Positions 1-6,705 of a stretch of DNA of 13,194 bases are shown here, one piece after another. Under the pieces are notes generated by a model that did not search any database, was not told where the DNA came from, and saw nothing but the letters and a program-made list of their open reading frames with translations. Location: positions 1 through 13,194 of the forward strand of contig JALOQH010000007.1 in the NCBI GenBank assembly GCA_025453475.1. Reading direction: 5' to 3'. Origin of the DNA: an archaeon. Its GTDB lineage: Archaea; Nanobdellota; Nanobdellia; Pacearchaeales; GW2011-AR1. The stretch's first letter is position 1. Each line of letters opens with the position of its first letter. The translations under genes were made by a program, and so were the position numbers.

Positions 1-322
1 TATCAAGTTCTCTAATAAGCTCTTTTTGCGTCTTCAATGCCGATTTAGATAGAATGGGCCTCACAAAACTAACAAACCTATTGAAGTTTCCAAATCCGTT
101 TATTTCTATTTTTGAGGGTTTTTGCCTTTTAGCAAAATTTCTTATTATCTCCTCAATTTCTTTTACATTCTTTGTCTCAAATGGAGATCTCAAAGTTATA
201 TGTGAAGGAAGAGGATGTTCAATCATATATCTCTCCCCAAATCTGGGTCCAACTTCTCTAATTAATTTTTGAATATATTTATCGGGCTTGCCCCTAATCA
301 AGTAAAATATAGAAATGTTCAT
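1..322 (-). CDS. 2H-superfamily (LigT / 2'-5' RNA ligase-like) phosphoesterase, 3' end outside window
   Basis: Partial gene: 107 N-terminal residues are present and the frame stays open to the window edge. The visible part has an HITL tetrapeptide at residues 41-44 preceded by a P-L-P-S stretch, the first HxTx motif of the 2H phosphoesterase fold; the second motif would lie beyond the left edge. Family members hydrolyse or ligate 2',5' RNA linkages or open 2',3'-cyclic phosphates; which one applies here cannot be told. The start at 322 forms an ATGA overlap with the stop of the upstream kinase gene, so the two are very probably translated together. Codon use is AT-rich, like its partner. The family call rests on one motif plus the surrounding pattern (FYLIRGKP near the start, then a long helix-rich segment). 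Confidence 0.72.
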   Translation of the reverse strand, partial: MNISIFYLIRGKPDKYIQKLIREVGPRFGERYMIEHPLPSHITLRSPFETKNVKEIEEIIRNFAKRQKPSKIEINGFGNFNRFVSFVRPILSKSALKTQKELIRELD

Positions 323-843
323 TTCACACCCAGCTTTTTCATTATGAATTTAACAACGCCATTCTTGCCAAGTTTATTGCAATTGACAATTATGGGATTG
401 ATATCTTCCTTTACTCCTCTTTCATGATAAACATGGAATCCTTCAAGCTTTTTCTTCTTCATGTAAGGATGCCATTTTTCCTTCGCGCGCTGAATATTTC
501 TTTTATAGGCAGTTTCCAATGAAATCTCGAAGTAAAAGGTGATGATTTCATAATGATATTTTCTGATTGTTGAATTTATATGCTTCCTTATGGTCTTCTC
601 AGACATTTCTTCTATGATAATATCTCTCTTAAAAGGCATTACCTGCTTTAAAGTGTAAAATAGCAGTTTCTTGCCAAGCTTCTTTCTTGTATCGTCGTCA
701 AATCGTCCAAACTGCCCCTTCATTCTTGCAGAATCAATAAATACCCAGTCTTTCATCTTCTTCTTTTCCCGCAGGTTATGCCAGGCAGTGCTCTTCCCCG
801 CAGTAGGTTTCCCCTTTAACAATACAAGCCTTGGTCTCCTCAT
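319..843 (-). CDS. P-loop NTPase, small-molecule/polynucleotide kinase-like
   Basis: 174 residues. The Walker A motif GKPTAGKST spans residues 11-19 directly after a hydrophobic first strand (LVLL). A D-S-A-R segment follows at the second strand, then a basic helical region and a lid-like stretch with several Arg/Lys residues. The size and layout match single-domain kinases of the AAA_33/zeta/polynucleotide-kinase group; the substrate is unknown. The ATG at 843 is preferred over an in-frame start at 942: it follows AAGGGG by 7 nt, puts Walker A at the usual distance from the N-terminus, and the longer form would run through the promoter. The stop overlaps the start of a 2H phosphoesterase (ATGA), suggesting a joint role, possibly at RNA or nucleotide ends. 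That role is inference. Confidence 0.75.
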   Translation of the reverse strand: MRRPRLVLLKGKPTAGKSTAWHNLREKKKMKDWVFIDSARMKGQFGRFDDDTRKKLGKKLLFYTLKQVMPFKRDIIIEEMSEKTIRKHINSTIRKYHYEIITFYFEISLETAYKRNIQRAKEKWHPYMKKKKLEGFHVYHERGVKEDINPIIVNCNKLGKNGVVKFIMKKLGVK

Positions 844-875
844 CTTTTTACCCCTTATCCCCGATAAACAACGCG

Positions 876-890
876 ATATATTTAAATATG
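876..890. promoter_or_regulatory. Shared palindromic TATA box for divergent promoters
   Basis: ATATTTAAATAT at 878-889 is a perfect 12-bp palindrome in the 79-bp gap between the divergent kinase and oxidoreductase genes. Its centre lies about 40 bp from each start codon (843 and 923). With the archaeal TATA-to-start distance of about 26 bp, both transcripts would have leaders of about 14-15 nt, and each leader carries a Shine-Dalgarno-like sequence. No other TATA-like sequence is evident in the gap. Confidence 0.65.
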
Positions 891-922
891 TCGAGGATTT
901 TTCCCAATTGAGAGAGGTGACA

Positions 923-2413
923 ATGAAACTTAATATACGCATAGACGGGCATGCCGGGCAGGGCCCAAACGCGCTTGCGAAGGTTCTTGGCTCTGTTCTC
1001 GCAAAACAAGGCTATTACGTATTCATCTCAAGAGACTACGGCTCATATATCAGAGGAGGTCACAACGCAAATGTCCTTACACTCTCGGATTCTCAAATAA
1101 TGTCAAATGATTTGGAAGCAGATATTGCAATCTTCCTTGAAAAGAACATTGAAATCAAGGAGCCAAGAAAACTTAAGGATAATTGCAGAATAATCGACAG
1201 CGCTGTTGAGAAAAACATGTATTTCGCAGGAAGGCTTGTAAAAATGCTGGGTCTTGATTTCAGGATATTGGAAAATGAATTGAAGAAATTGAAGAATTTC
1301 GATGTTAATCTAAGGGATGCGAAAAAAGGATATGCTGACGCAAAGACAGAATTTGCCCTTCGTTCCTTGAAAAACAAGCTGGAATTCATGGACGGGGGAG
1401 TTGGCATCGCAGAAGGCGCAATTGCATCTGGATTAGATGTCTATTTTGCCTACCCCATGACCCCCGCGACATCAGTTATGGGCGAACTGGCAGAAAGGCA
1501 GCTGGAGAACAATCATATTGTTATTGAACTCGAAGGGGAGATAGCAGCAATAAACGCCGCAATCGGCTCCGCGATAACAGGAGCAAAAGCAATGACTGGC
1601 TCTTCTGGCGGAGGTTTTGATTTAATGACAGAGGCCCTGAGTTTTATCGGACAGGCAGAAGTCCCGTTAGTGATTTATCTTGCCCAAAGAGTTGGTCCGG
1701 GCACAGGCGCAGCAACATACACAGAACAGGCTGACTTGAATCTTGCTCTTAATGCAGGGCATGGTGAATTTCCCCGCATTGTTCTTGCCCCAGGAGACCC
1801 TCTTGAATGCCAGGAATTAACCTCTCAGGCATTTTACTTCTCGCAAAAATACAGAGTACCTGCGTTAATTCTTTCAGACAAGCATCTCGCAGAGAGCCTC
1901 TACACAATAAAAAACAAACCAGTCATAACAAAATCCCAAAAATGCATTTCGCTGAAGAGATTCAATAGTTACAATCATGACGAGAGCGGAACAGCCGCAG
2001 ACAACGCGCCAGCAATCGCAAAAAGCGCAGAATCGCGAATAAAAAAGGCAGAAGAAATTAAAAAAGAAGCCAGGAAATTCAAGCCATTCAAGCTCTATGG
2101 AAAATCAGGCAGTAAAAACCTTGTTTTGTTCTGGGGCTCAACAAAAGGCGCCGTTCTTGATGCATGCAAAGACATTGATGTCAAAGCTCTCCAGATTTTA
2201 TACATGGAGCCTTTCCCAGAAGAGATAAAATCCGAGTTATTGAAGGCAAAAAACCTCCTAATCGTGGAAAATAACTCAACATCCCAGCTCGCCCAACTCA
2301 TTGCAAGCAAAACCTGCATCCACATAAACAAGGAGAATAAGATTCTAAAATACAACGGGCGTCCTTTCTTGACAGACGAATTAAGAATGGAAATCGAAAA
2401 GAGGATACGATGA
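923..2413 (+). CDS. korA: 2-oxoacid:ferredoxin oxidoreductase, fused gamma-alpha subunit
   Basis: 496 residues. Residues 1-150 are the gamma domain, with D-G-H-A-G-Q-G at 8-14 and SRDYGSYIRGG at 36-46. Residues 155-335 are the alpha pyrimidine-binding domain, with FAYPMTP near 175-181, the SSGGGFDLM region (227-235) and a G-P-G-T-G...TEQADL stretch (258-272). Residues 400-496 are the C-terminal domain, with GSTKG at 405-409 and YNGRPF at 477-482. The complex oxidatively decarboxylates a 2-oxoacid to acyl-CoA and reduces ferredoxin; the preferred substrate (2-oxoglutarate, pyruvate or other) cannot be read from this subunit. The start at 923 follows GAGAGGTGA; an in-frame extension back to 671 would run antisense through the neighbouring kinase gene and has no family similarity. 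The stop overlaps the next gene by ATGA. The matching beta subunit lies one gene downstream. Confidence 0.92.
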   Translation: MKLNIRIDGHAGQGPNALAKVLGSVLAKQGYYVFISRDYGSYIRGGHNANVLTLSDSQIMSNDLEADIAIFLEKNIEIKEPRKLKDNCRIIDSAVEKNMYFAGRLVKMLGLDFRILENELKKLKNFDVNLRDAKKGYADAKTEFALRSLKNKLEFMDGGVGIAEGAIASGLDVYFAYPMTPATSVMGELAERQLENNHIVIELEGEIAAINAAIGSAITGAKAMTGSSGGGFDLMTEALSFIGQAEVPLVIYLAQRVGPGTGAATYTEQADLNLALNAGHGEFPRIVLAPGDPLECQELTSQAFYFSQKYRVPALILSDKHLAESLYTIKNKPVITKSQKCISLKRFNSYNHDESGTAADNAPAIAKSAESRIKKAEEIKKEARKFKPFKLYGKSGSKNLVLFWGSTKGAVLDACKDIDVKALQILYMEPFPEEIKSELLKAKNLLIVENNSTSQLAQLIASKTCIHINKENKILKYNGRPFLTDELRMEIEKRIR

Positions 2414-2961
2414 AGCTAGAAACTAAAAGACTGATATTAAGGCCAGTAACTGCAAAAGATGCAAAAGACTTGGCAGAAAGCCTGAACAATTTAAACATAT
2501 CAAAATGGATTGTTCCAATGCCTTACCCTTACAAATTAAAAGACGCGAAATATTGGATCAACAAACAATTAAAGGAGCATAAAGAAAAAGAAAGAACAGA
2601 TTATACATTCGTGATAGAACTGAAGCCAAATAAAAGATTAATTGGGGCTGTTGGAATATTCGGATTTGATAGCAAGAAAGTCAAGGGAGAATTAGGATAC
2701 TGGCTTGACCAAAATCACTGGCAGAAAGGCATCATGTCAGAAGCTGTTGAGGCAGTTATTAGCTTCGGATTTAACAAGCTAAAATTAAAGAAAATACTCA
2801 TACCTGCTTTTGCAGGCAATCCAGGCTCGAATGCAATCGCAAAGAAATTTGGTTTCACTATTGAGGGAAAGATGAGACAGCATGCCCATTGCAAGGCTAC
2901 AGGAAAAATACACGATGAGAATATCTGGGGATTATTAAGAAGTGAATGGAGGAAAAACTAA
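2410..2961 (+). CDS. GNAT-family N-acetyltransferase (RimJ/RimL-like)
   Basis: 183 residues, single GNAT domain. It opens with the typical ETKRLILRPV (4-13). It then has a GYWLDQNHWQKGIMSEA segment (96-112) containing the acetyl-CoA pyrophosphate-binding Q/R-x-x-G-x-A/S-like loop, and closes with N-P-G-S (137-140) and KKFGFTIEGKMR (145-156), the usual final strand pattern. It would transfer an acetyl group from acetyl-CoA to an amine; the target is unknown. The gene sits between the alpha and beta oxidoreductase genes, starting inside the korA stop codon and ending 1 nt before korB, so it belongs to the same transcript. It is visibly richer in A and T than its flanking genes, which could mean later insertion. 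Confidence 0.87.
   Translation: MKLETKRLILRPVTAKDAKDLAESLNNLNISKWIVPMPYPYKLKDAKYWINKQLKEHKEKERTDYTFVIELKPNKRLIGAVGIFGFDSKKVKGELGYWLDQNHWQKGIMSEAVEAVISFGFNKLKLKKILIPAFAGNPGSNAIAKKFGFTIEGKMRQHAHCKATGKIHDENIWGLLRSEWRKN
2948..2952 (+). promoter_or_regulatory. Ribosome binding site fixing the korB start
   Basis: GGAGG lies 10 nt before the ATG at 2963, inside the 3' end of the GNAT gene. It supports 2963 rather than an in-frame GTG at 2942, which has no such site and would add seven non-conserved residues. Confidence 0.65.
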
Positions 2962-2962
2962 A

Positions 2963-3799
2963 ATGCCAGACATATCAACAAACGCAAAACCCACATGGTG
3001 CCCCGGATGCTTCAACTTCCAGATACTTGCGGGCGTAAAAAATGCGCTGTCAAGGAAGATATCCACACACAATGCAAAGAAAGAGGATTTTGCTCTTGTG
3101 TCAGGAATAGGATGCCACGCGAAAATCTTTGATTACATTAATCTTAATGGTGTAAATACTCTTCACGGGAGGGTTTTGCCAACATGCCTCGGGATTAAAG
3201 TCGGAAATCCAAATCTTGAAGTAATCGGATTTTCAGGAGATGGGGACGCATATGCAGAGGGAATGGAGCACCTTATCCACGCCGCGCGTTATAATGCAGA
3301 CATAAAGTATATTGTGCACAATAATCAGGTTTTTGCATTGACTGTCGGACAGCCAACACCAACAACAGAATTGGGATACAAAGACAAGACAAATCCCCTC
3401 GGAGTTAAGCTTATGCCAATAAATCCAATCAAGATGATGCTGAACGCAGGCGCATCGTTCGTAGCCCGTGTTTTTGCTGATGCAAAGCAAGTTGAGTGGG
3501 TTCTTGAAGAAGCCCTCGAGCATAAAGGATTTGCGTTCATTGAGGTAATCCAGCCGTGTATTATATTTCACCCTGACATTGGCGTTAAAGAAAAGACATA
3601 CATGCTCCAGGAGAACAGGCATTTCAAAGAAAATCTCGGAGACGCGTTGAAAAAAGCAGAGGAATTTGATTACAATACCATCAATAAAATACCTCTTGGC
3701 ATTTTTTACCAGAAAGAAAGAGAGACATTTGAAGAAAAATGGCCTCAATTGAAGAGCCTTATTGGCAGGAAAGCGTCCTGGAAAGACATAAAAAGATAA
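2963..3799 (+). CDS. korB: 2-oxoacid:ferredoxin oxidoreductase, beta subunit (TPP-binding)
   Basis: 278 residues. It carries WCPGC at 12-16, SGIGCHAK at 48-54 and QPC at 197-199. C13, C16, C51 and C199 are placed as the four ligands of the proximal [4Fe-4S] cluster in this family. The thiamine pyrophosphate/Mg motif is G-D-G-D (92-95) with the matching N-N at 120-121, followed by FALTVGQPTPTT, which corresponds to the family's Y-x-L-T-x-G-Q-x-S/T-P-T signature. The beta subunit binds TPP, attacks the 2-oxoacid and passes electrons through the cluster to ferredoxin. It pairs with the gamma-alpha subunit upstream, from which it is separated by an acetyltransferase gene. A ferredoxin gene follows after 16 nt. 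Confidence 0.93.
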   Translation: MPDISTNAKPTWCPGCFNFQILAGVKNALSRKISTHNAKKEDFALVSGIGCHAKIFDYINLNGVNTLHGRVLPTCLGIKVGNPNLEVIGFSGDGDAYAEGMEHLIHAARYNADIKYIVHNNQVFALTVGQPTPTTELGYKDKTNPLGVKLMPINPIKMMLNAGASFVARVFADAKQVEWVLEEALEHKGFAFIEVIQPCIIFHPDIGVKEKTYMLQENRHFKENLGDALKKAEEFDYNTINKIPLGIFYQKERETFEEKWPQLKSLIGRKASWKDIKR

Positions 3800-3815
3800 A
3801 AGTCCAACAAGAAAC

Positions 3816-3992
3816 ATGAAAATCAGCATAGACAAGAAGAAGTGCATCGGTTGCGGAGCATGCTGCGCCTGCTGTCCTGAAGTCTTCGAGATGAAAAATG
3901 GCAAGGCAAATGCAAAAACAAAGGAGTCCAATGCTCCCTGCGTGAAAGCAGCCGCAGAAGGGTGCCCTGTAAACGCTATTTCTCTGAAATAA
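3816..3992 (+). CDS. Single-cluster [4Fe-4S] ferredoxin (58 aa)
   Basis: 58 residues, too short for many gene callers. The cluster ligands are predicted as C10, C13, C16 (C-I-G-C-G-A-C) and C50 (followed by Pro). C20 and C42 sit where the Thermotoga/Thermococcus-type single-cluster ferredoxins have a disulfide, and the length and C-P-V-N-A-I end fit that group. Two further cysteines, C17 and C19, make an unusual C-C-A-C-C-P run at 16-21. It is the probable electron acceptor of the 2-oxoacid oxidoreductase encoded immediately upstream and, with a 16-nt gap and no promoter of its own, should share its transcript. No strong ribosome binding site is visible before the ATG. Confidence 0.9.
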   Translation: MKISIDKKKCIGCGACCACCPEVFEMKNGKANAKTKESNAPCVKAAAEGCPVNAISLK

Positions 3993-3997
3993 CATAG

Positions 3998-4005
3998 TTT
4001 TATAA
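3998..4005 (+). promoter_or_regulatory. TATA box of the zinc-ribbon gene
   Basis: TTTATAAA lies just after the ferredoxin stop. Transcription would start near 4028, giving a leader of about 50 nt that holds AGGAGG (4065-4070) ahead of the ATG at 4079. Confidence 0.5.
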
Positions 4006-4078
4006 AGCGATAAAATCTGCATAAATCAGAACGCACAAGGGTAAATCCAAGTGGGTTAAACAATAGGAGGAAATAGCA

Positions 4079-4264
4079 ATGGAAGGACGAAGATTTGGCG
4101 GCGGCTTTAACAGAGGACCTAGAAGGGACTTTGGGCCACGAGAAATGCATAAAGCAGTTTGTTCCGAGTGCAAGAAGGAATGCGAAGTTCCCTTTAAGCC
4201 ACGAGAAGACAAGCCAGTTTACTGCAAAGAGTGCTTCATGAAGAAGAAGCAGGCATTTCAATAA
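4079..4264 (+). CDS. CxxC-x17-CxxC zinc-ribbon microprotein
   Basis: 61 residues. C28-x-x-C31 and C49-x-x-C52 are separated by exactly 17 residues, the spacing that names the small CxxC-x17-CxxC zinc-binding domain family found in archaea and some bacteria; C35 is an extra cysteine. The first 22 residues are rich in Arg, Gly and Phe (RRFGGGFNRGPRRDFG), like a disordered RNA-binding tail. The start has a strong AGGAGG at 9 nt. The family has no firmly known function; the basic RG-rich tail plus zinc knuckle suggests nucleic-acid binding, which is inference. It has its own TATA box and is followed by a T-rich stretch, so it is probably monocistronic. Confidence 0.85.
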   Translation: MEGRRFGGGFNRGPRRDFGPREMHKAVCSECKKECEVPFKPREDKPVYCKECFMKKKQAFQ

Positions 4265-4289
4265 TATCGCAAGATAATATTGTAACCCG

Positions 4290-4309
4290 ATTTTATTTTT
4301 TATTTTTAA
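4290..4309 (+). terminator. T-rich terminator after the zinc-ribbon gene
   Basis: Runs of T broken by single A residues lie 26-45 nt after the stop. Archaeal transcription commonly ends in such U-tracts without a hairpin. The next promoter begins directly afterwards. Confidence 0.45.
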
Positions 4310-4322
4310 CATTTTCAAAGAC

Positions 4323-4330
4323 TTTTTATA
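4323..4330 (+). promoter_or_regulatory. TATA box of the polX gene
   Basis: TTTTTATA centred near 4327 predicts a start near 4352 and a leader of about 16 nt. That leader contains AAAGGGG (4357-4363), 4 nt before the ATG at 4368. Confidence 0.55.
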
Positions 4331-4367
4331 TCTGAATTACCCCCTCAGCTTATAGCAAAGGGGCAAT

Positions 4368-5327
4368 ATGTCAAACAACTCAGAAATAGCTGCGATTTTC
4401 TATGAAATAGCTGAGATTCTCGAAATGCAGGGTGTTCCCTGGAAACCAAGGGCATATCAGCAGGCAGCCCAGTCCATTGAGGCCCTAAGAAAGGATGTCT
4501 CCGGGATTTACAGCTCTGGCGGTTTAAAGGCGCTGGAAGCAATCCCGAATGTCGGCAAAGCCCTCGCAAAAAAGATAGAAGAATACATCAAATCAAAGAA
4601 AATAAACGAGCATCAAAAACTCCTGAGCACGCTTCCGAAACACACTCTTGAACTGATGCGCATTCCTGGCTTGGGAGCAAAAAGAATCCATAAATTAAGC
4701 TCCGCGCTTGGAATAAACACTGTTAAAGACTTGAAAAAAGCAGCAAAATCCCACAAAATAGCAAAACTCGAAGGTTTTGGCTCCAGATTAGAGAAAGATA
4801 TTCTCGAAGCAATTGAGATTTCCAAAGAATCAGCAGACAGAATCTCCCTTAAAGAAGCTCAAAAGCAGGCAAACTCAGTAATCTTCGGATTGAAAAAGAA
4901 GAATGTTGTGCAAAAGATAGAAGTCGCAGGCTCAATAAGAAGAAAACGCGCATTTGTGAAGGACATAGACATAATCGCAACATCAAACAATCCTGAGAAA
5001 GCAATAGCTGAGTTTACAAAATTAAAAGACATAAAGAATGTTCTCAGCAAAGGACCCACAAAAGCAATGGTTGTTCTGCAGTCCGGAACGCAGGCGGATT
5101 TGCGCGTCTTAAAACCAGAAAGCTGGGGCGCAGGATTGTATTATTTCACAGGGAGCAAGAACTATGATATTTCTGTAAGGAAAATAGCAATAAAAAAAGG
5201 ATACAAGCTGAATGAATACGGATTATTTGACAAGAAAACCGGCAAGCTTGTTGCAGGAAAAACAGAAAGAGAAATAACGGATAAATTGGGGATAAAGCTT
5301 CCAAAACCCGAGGACAGGGACATCTGA
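4368..5327 (+). CDS. polX: Family X DNA polymerase lacking the PHP domain
   Basis: 319 residues. Two helix-hairpin-helix motifs (around 58-74, AIPNVGKALAKKI, and 98-115, RIPGLGAKRI) bind DNA. The nucleotidyltransferase palm has AGSIRR (187-192), the catalytic D-I-D at 199-201 and the third acidic residue D244 in QADLRVL. YFTGS (259-263) is the sugar-contact motif of the family. All three metal-binding aspartates are present, so gap-filling polymerase activity in repair is expected. Bacterial PolX proteins are usually about 570 residues, with a C-terminal PHP 3'-5' exonuclease/phosphatase domain; here the protein stops at the usual domain border with no PHP remnant downstream. It has its own promoter and converges with the DUF84 gene, 2 nt between the stops. 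Confidence 0.92.
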   Translation: MSNNSEIAAIFYEIAEILEMQGVPWKPRAYQQAAQSIEALRKDVSGIYSSGGLKALEAIPNVGKALAKKIEEYIKSKKINEHQKLLSTLPKHTLELMRIPGLGAKRIHKLSSALGINTVKDLKKAAKSHKIAKLEGFGSRLEKDILEAIEISKESADRISLKEAQKQANSVIFGLKKKNVVQKIEVAGSIRRKRAFVKDIDIIATSNNPEKAIAEFTKLKDIKNVLSKGPTKAMVVLQSGTQADLRVLKPESWGAGLYYFTGSKNYDISVRKIAIKKGYKLNEYGLFDKKTGKLVAGKTEREITDKLGIKLPKPEDRDI

Positions 5328-5329
5328 GA

Positions 5330-5884
5330 TTATCCGAAATACAATTCCCTGTGAAGATAAGGCACAAGTGCCATCTCAACAGCCTGCATAGCTTGTTTTG
5401 TCCTGTCAATTCTCCCATTGGTTAATACTCCTATGATTCCTTCTTCTCTCCCAAGTTTCTGCTTGTCAGTTAATCCAAGCTCAAGAACCGCCTGATTCAT
5501 ATCATATCCTTTTTCAAGTATTAATCTTACAATCTTTCTCGGGACTTCAAAAGCAGAAGAATGTCCTGTATAAAATCTCTCGCCGTCATAAATCGCGCAT
5601 TCAGCTCTCTCCAGGTATCCGCTTGAGCACGACTCAACAGGGAATATTCCGTTTTCAATGCCAACTGCAAGAAAATATTTTCCTGCACCGAAAGCATTCC
5701 TTGCACGGGTCTGCGCGCCAGTCGCTATCTCATCAAGGGATTTGGGTTGTTCTGAAACCCCTGTTTTGACCCTTACTTGTTCAAATCGGTGAGCCATCAC
5801 CCCAAGACGCTCCATGAATATGCCGCTTACTGCTCTGAATTTTACATTATTCCCTGAAGCAACTGCAATTTGCTCTCTTTTCAT
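5330..5884 (-). CDS. DUF84 / YjjX-type inosine/xanthosine triphosphatase
   Basis: 184 residues, the normal family length. It shows SGNNVKFRAV (10-19), G-I-E-N-G-I (75-80) in place of the family's G-I-E-G-G-I, a GREEGIIGVLTNGRIDR block (145-161), and Q-A-V-E-M-A-L (167-173). These are hallmarks of the DUF84/YjjX fold, related to ITPase/Maf enzymes, which hydrolyses non-canonical purine triphosphates (ITP, XTP) to keep nucleotide pools clean. It appears leaderless: a TATA box is centred 25 bp before the ATG. It is convergent with polX; a cleaning role beside a repair polymerase is plausible but the genes are not co-transcribed. Confidence 0.88.
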   Translation of the reverse strand: MKREQIAVASGNNVKFRAVSGIFMERLGVMAHRFEQVRVKTGVSEQPKSLDEIATGAQTRARNAFGAGKYFLAVGIENGIFPVESCSSGYLERAECAIYDGERFYTGHSSAFEVPRKIVRLILEKGYDMNQAVLELGLTDKQKLGREEGIIGVLTNGRIDRTKQAMQAVEMALVPYLHRELYFG

Positions 5885-5904
5885 AAAAATCTCTGAAAAA
5901 ATCA

Positions 5905-5913
5905 GTTTATAAG
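5905..5913 (-). promoter_or_regulatory. TATA box of the DUF84 gene (leaderless)
   Basis: CTTATAAAC on the minus strand is centred at 5909, 25 bp upstream of the ATG at 5884, so transcription should begin at or within a base or two of the start codon. There is no Shine-Dalgarno sequence. Confidence 0.6.
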
Positions 5914-5929
5914 AATTATTGTCTTTCGT

Positions 5930-6691
5930 TTATTGCGCAGTCAGTCCGCCGTCAACAGCAAGCGCCTGCCCGGTTATAAAAGAGGATTCGTCGCTTGCAA
6001 GGAAAAGAACAGCATTTGCAATCTCTTCAGGCTTTGCCATTCTTCCCATTGGGTGCATCTTTGCCAAATCCTCAAAAGTTTTCTCGGGATTAGGTGATTT
6101 TGCCACAAACCTCTCAACCATCGGAGTCATTGTAGCCCCAGGGCACACACAATTCACGCGAACACCGCTTTTCGCGAAATCAAGAGCAACCTGTTTTGTA
6201 AGAAGAACAACTCCTCCTTTTGATGCGCAGTATGCAGCCAGTCCCGGAGAACCAACAAGACCTGCAATTGAAGCTGTGTTAATTATTGAACCGCCCCCCT
6301 GTTTTATCAGGTGAGGAATAACGTGCTTGCATCCGAAGAAAACACCTTTCAAATTAACATTAAGCACACTGTTCAGCTCTTCTTCTGTTGTTTCTGTAAC
6401 TGTCTTCTGCAATTCAATCCCAGCATTATTGAAAAGTATGTCAATCCTGCCATAAAGTCTTATCGCAAAGTCAATAAGATTCTTTATTTCAGCTTCTTTT
6501 GAGACATCTGCACGGATAAATGCTGCTTTCCCTCCGGATTTCTTTATTAAATCAACAACCTCTCTGCCCAATTCCAAATCTCTCCCGGAAATTACTACTT
6601 TTGCGCCCTCTTTCGCGAGCAAAATAGCAGTCGCCTTCCCGATTCCGGAATTTCCGCCAGTTATAACCGCAACCTTGTTCAGCAATCTCAT
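5930..6691 (-). CDS. Short-chain dehydrogenase/reductase (SDR), classical type
   Basis: 253 residues, full length for a classical SDR. Visible motifs are TGGNSGIG (11-18) for nucleotide binding, NNAG (88-91), the catalytic tetrad N113, S141, Y154 and K158 (Y-C-A-S-K), the P-G motif at 184-185 and the C-terminal FITGQALAVDGG (238-249). G-R-D at 36-38 after the second strand, with Arg rather than Asp, hints at NADP(H) preference. It resembles FabG- or glucose-dehydrogenase-like oxidoreductases; the substrate cannot be assigned. A 52-residue zinc microprotein gene ends 14 nt upstream on the same strand, so the SDR is probably second in a two-gene operon. Confidence 0.93.
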   Translation of the reverse strand: MRLLNKVAVITGGNSGIGKATAILLAKEGAKVVISGRDLELGREVVDLIKKSGGKAAFIRADVSKEAEIKNLIDFAIRLYGRIDILFNNAGIELQKTVTETTEEELNSVLNVNLKGVFFGCKHVIPHLIKQGGGSIINTASIAGLVGSPGLAAYCASKGGVVLLTKQVALDFAKSGVRVNCVCPGATMTPMVERFVAKSPNPEKTFEDLAKMHPMGRMAKPEEIANAVLFLASDESSFITGQALAVDGGLTAQ

Positions 6692-6705
6692 ATTATCTCG
6701 CTAAT

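Noticed and set aside
671..922. N-terminal extension of the korA frame
   Set aside because: It runs antisense through the kinase gene and across the promoter; the family N-terminus and a ribosome binding site fit 923.
3233..4318. Long open frame of 361 codons on the minus strand across korB, the ferredoxin and the zinc-ribbon gene
   Set aside because: It is antisense to three well-supported genes, has cysteine- and phenylalanine-rich low-quality composition and no recognisable motif.
5893..5905. Small inverted repeat CTGA/TCAG upstream of the DUF84 gene
   Set aside because: Only 4 bp around a run of A/T; it lies between TATA box and start and is probably chance.
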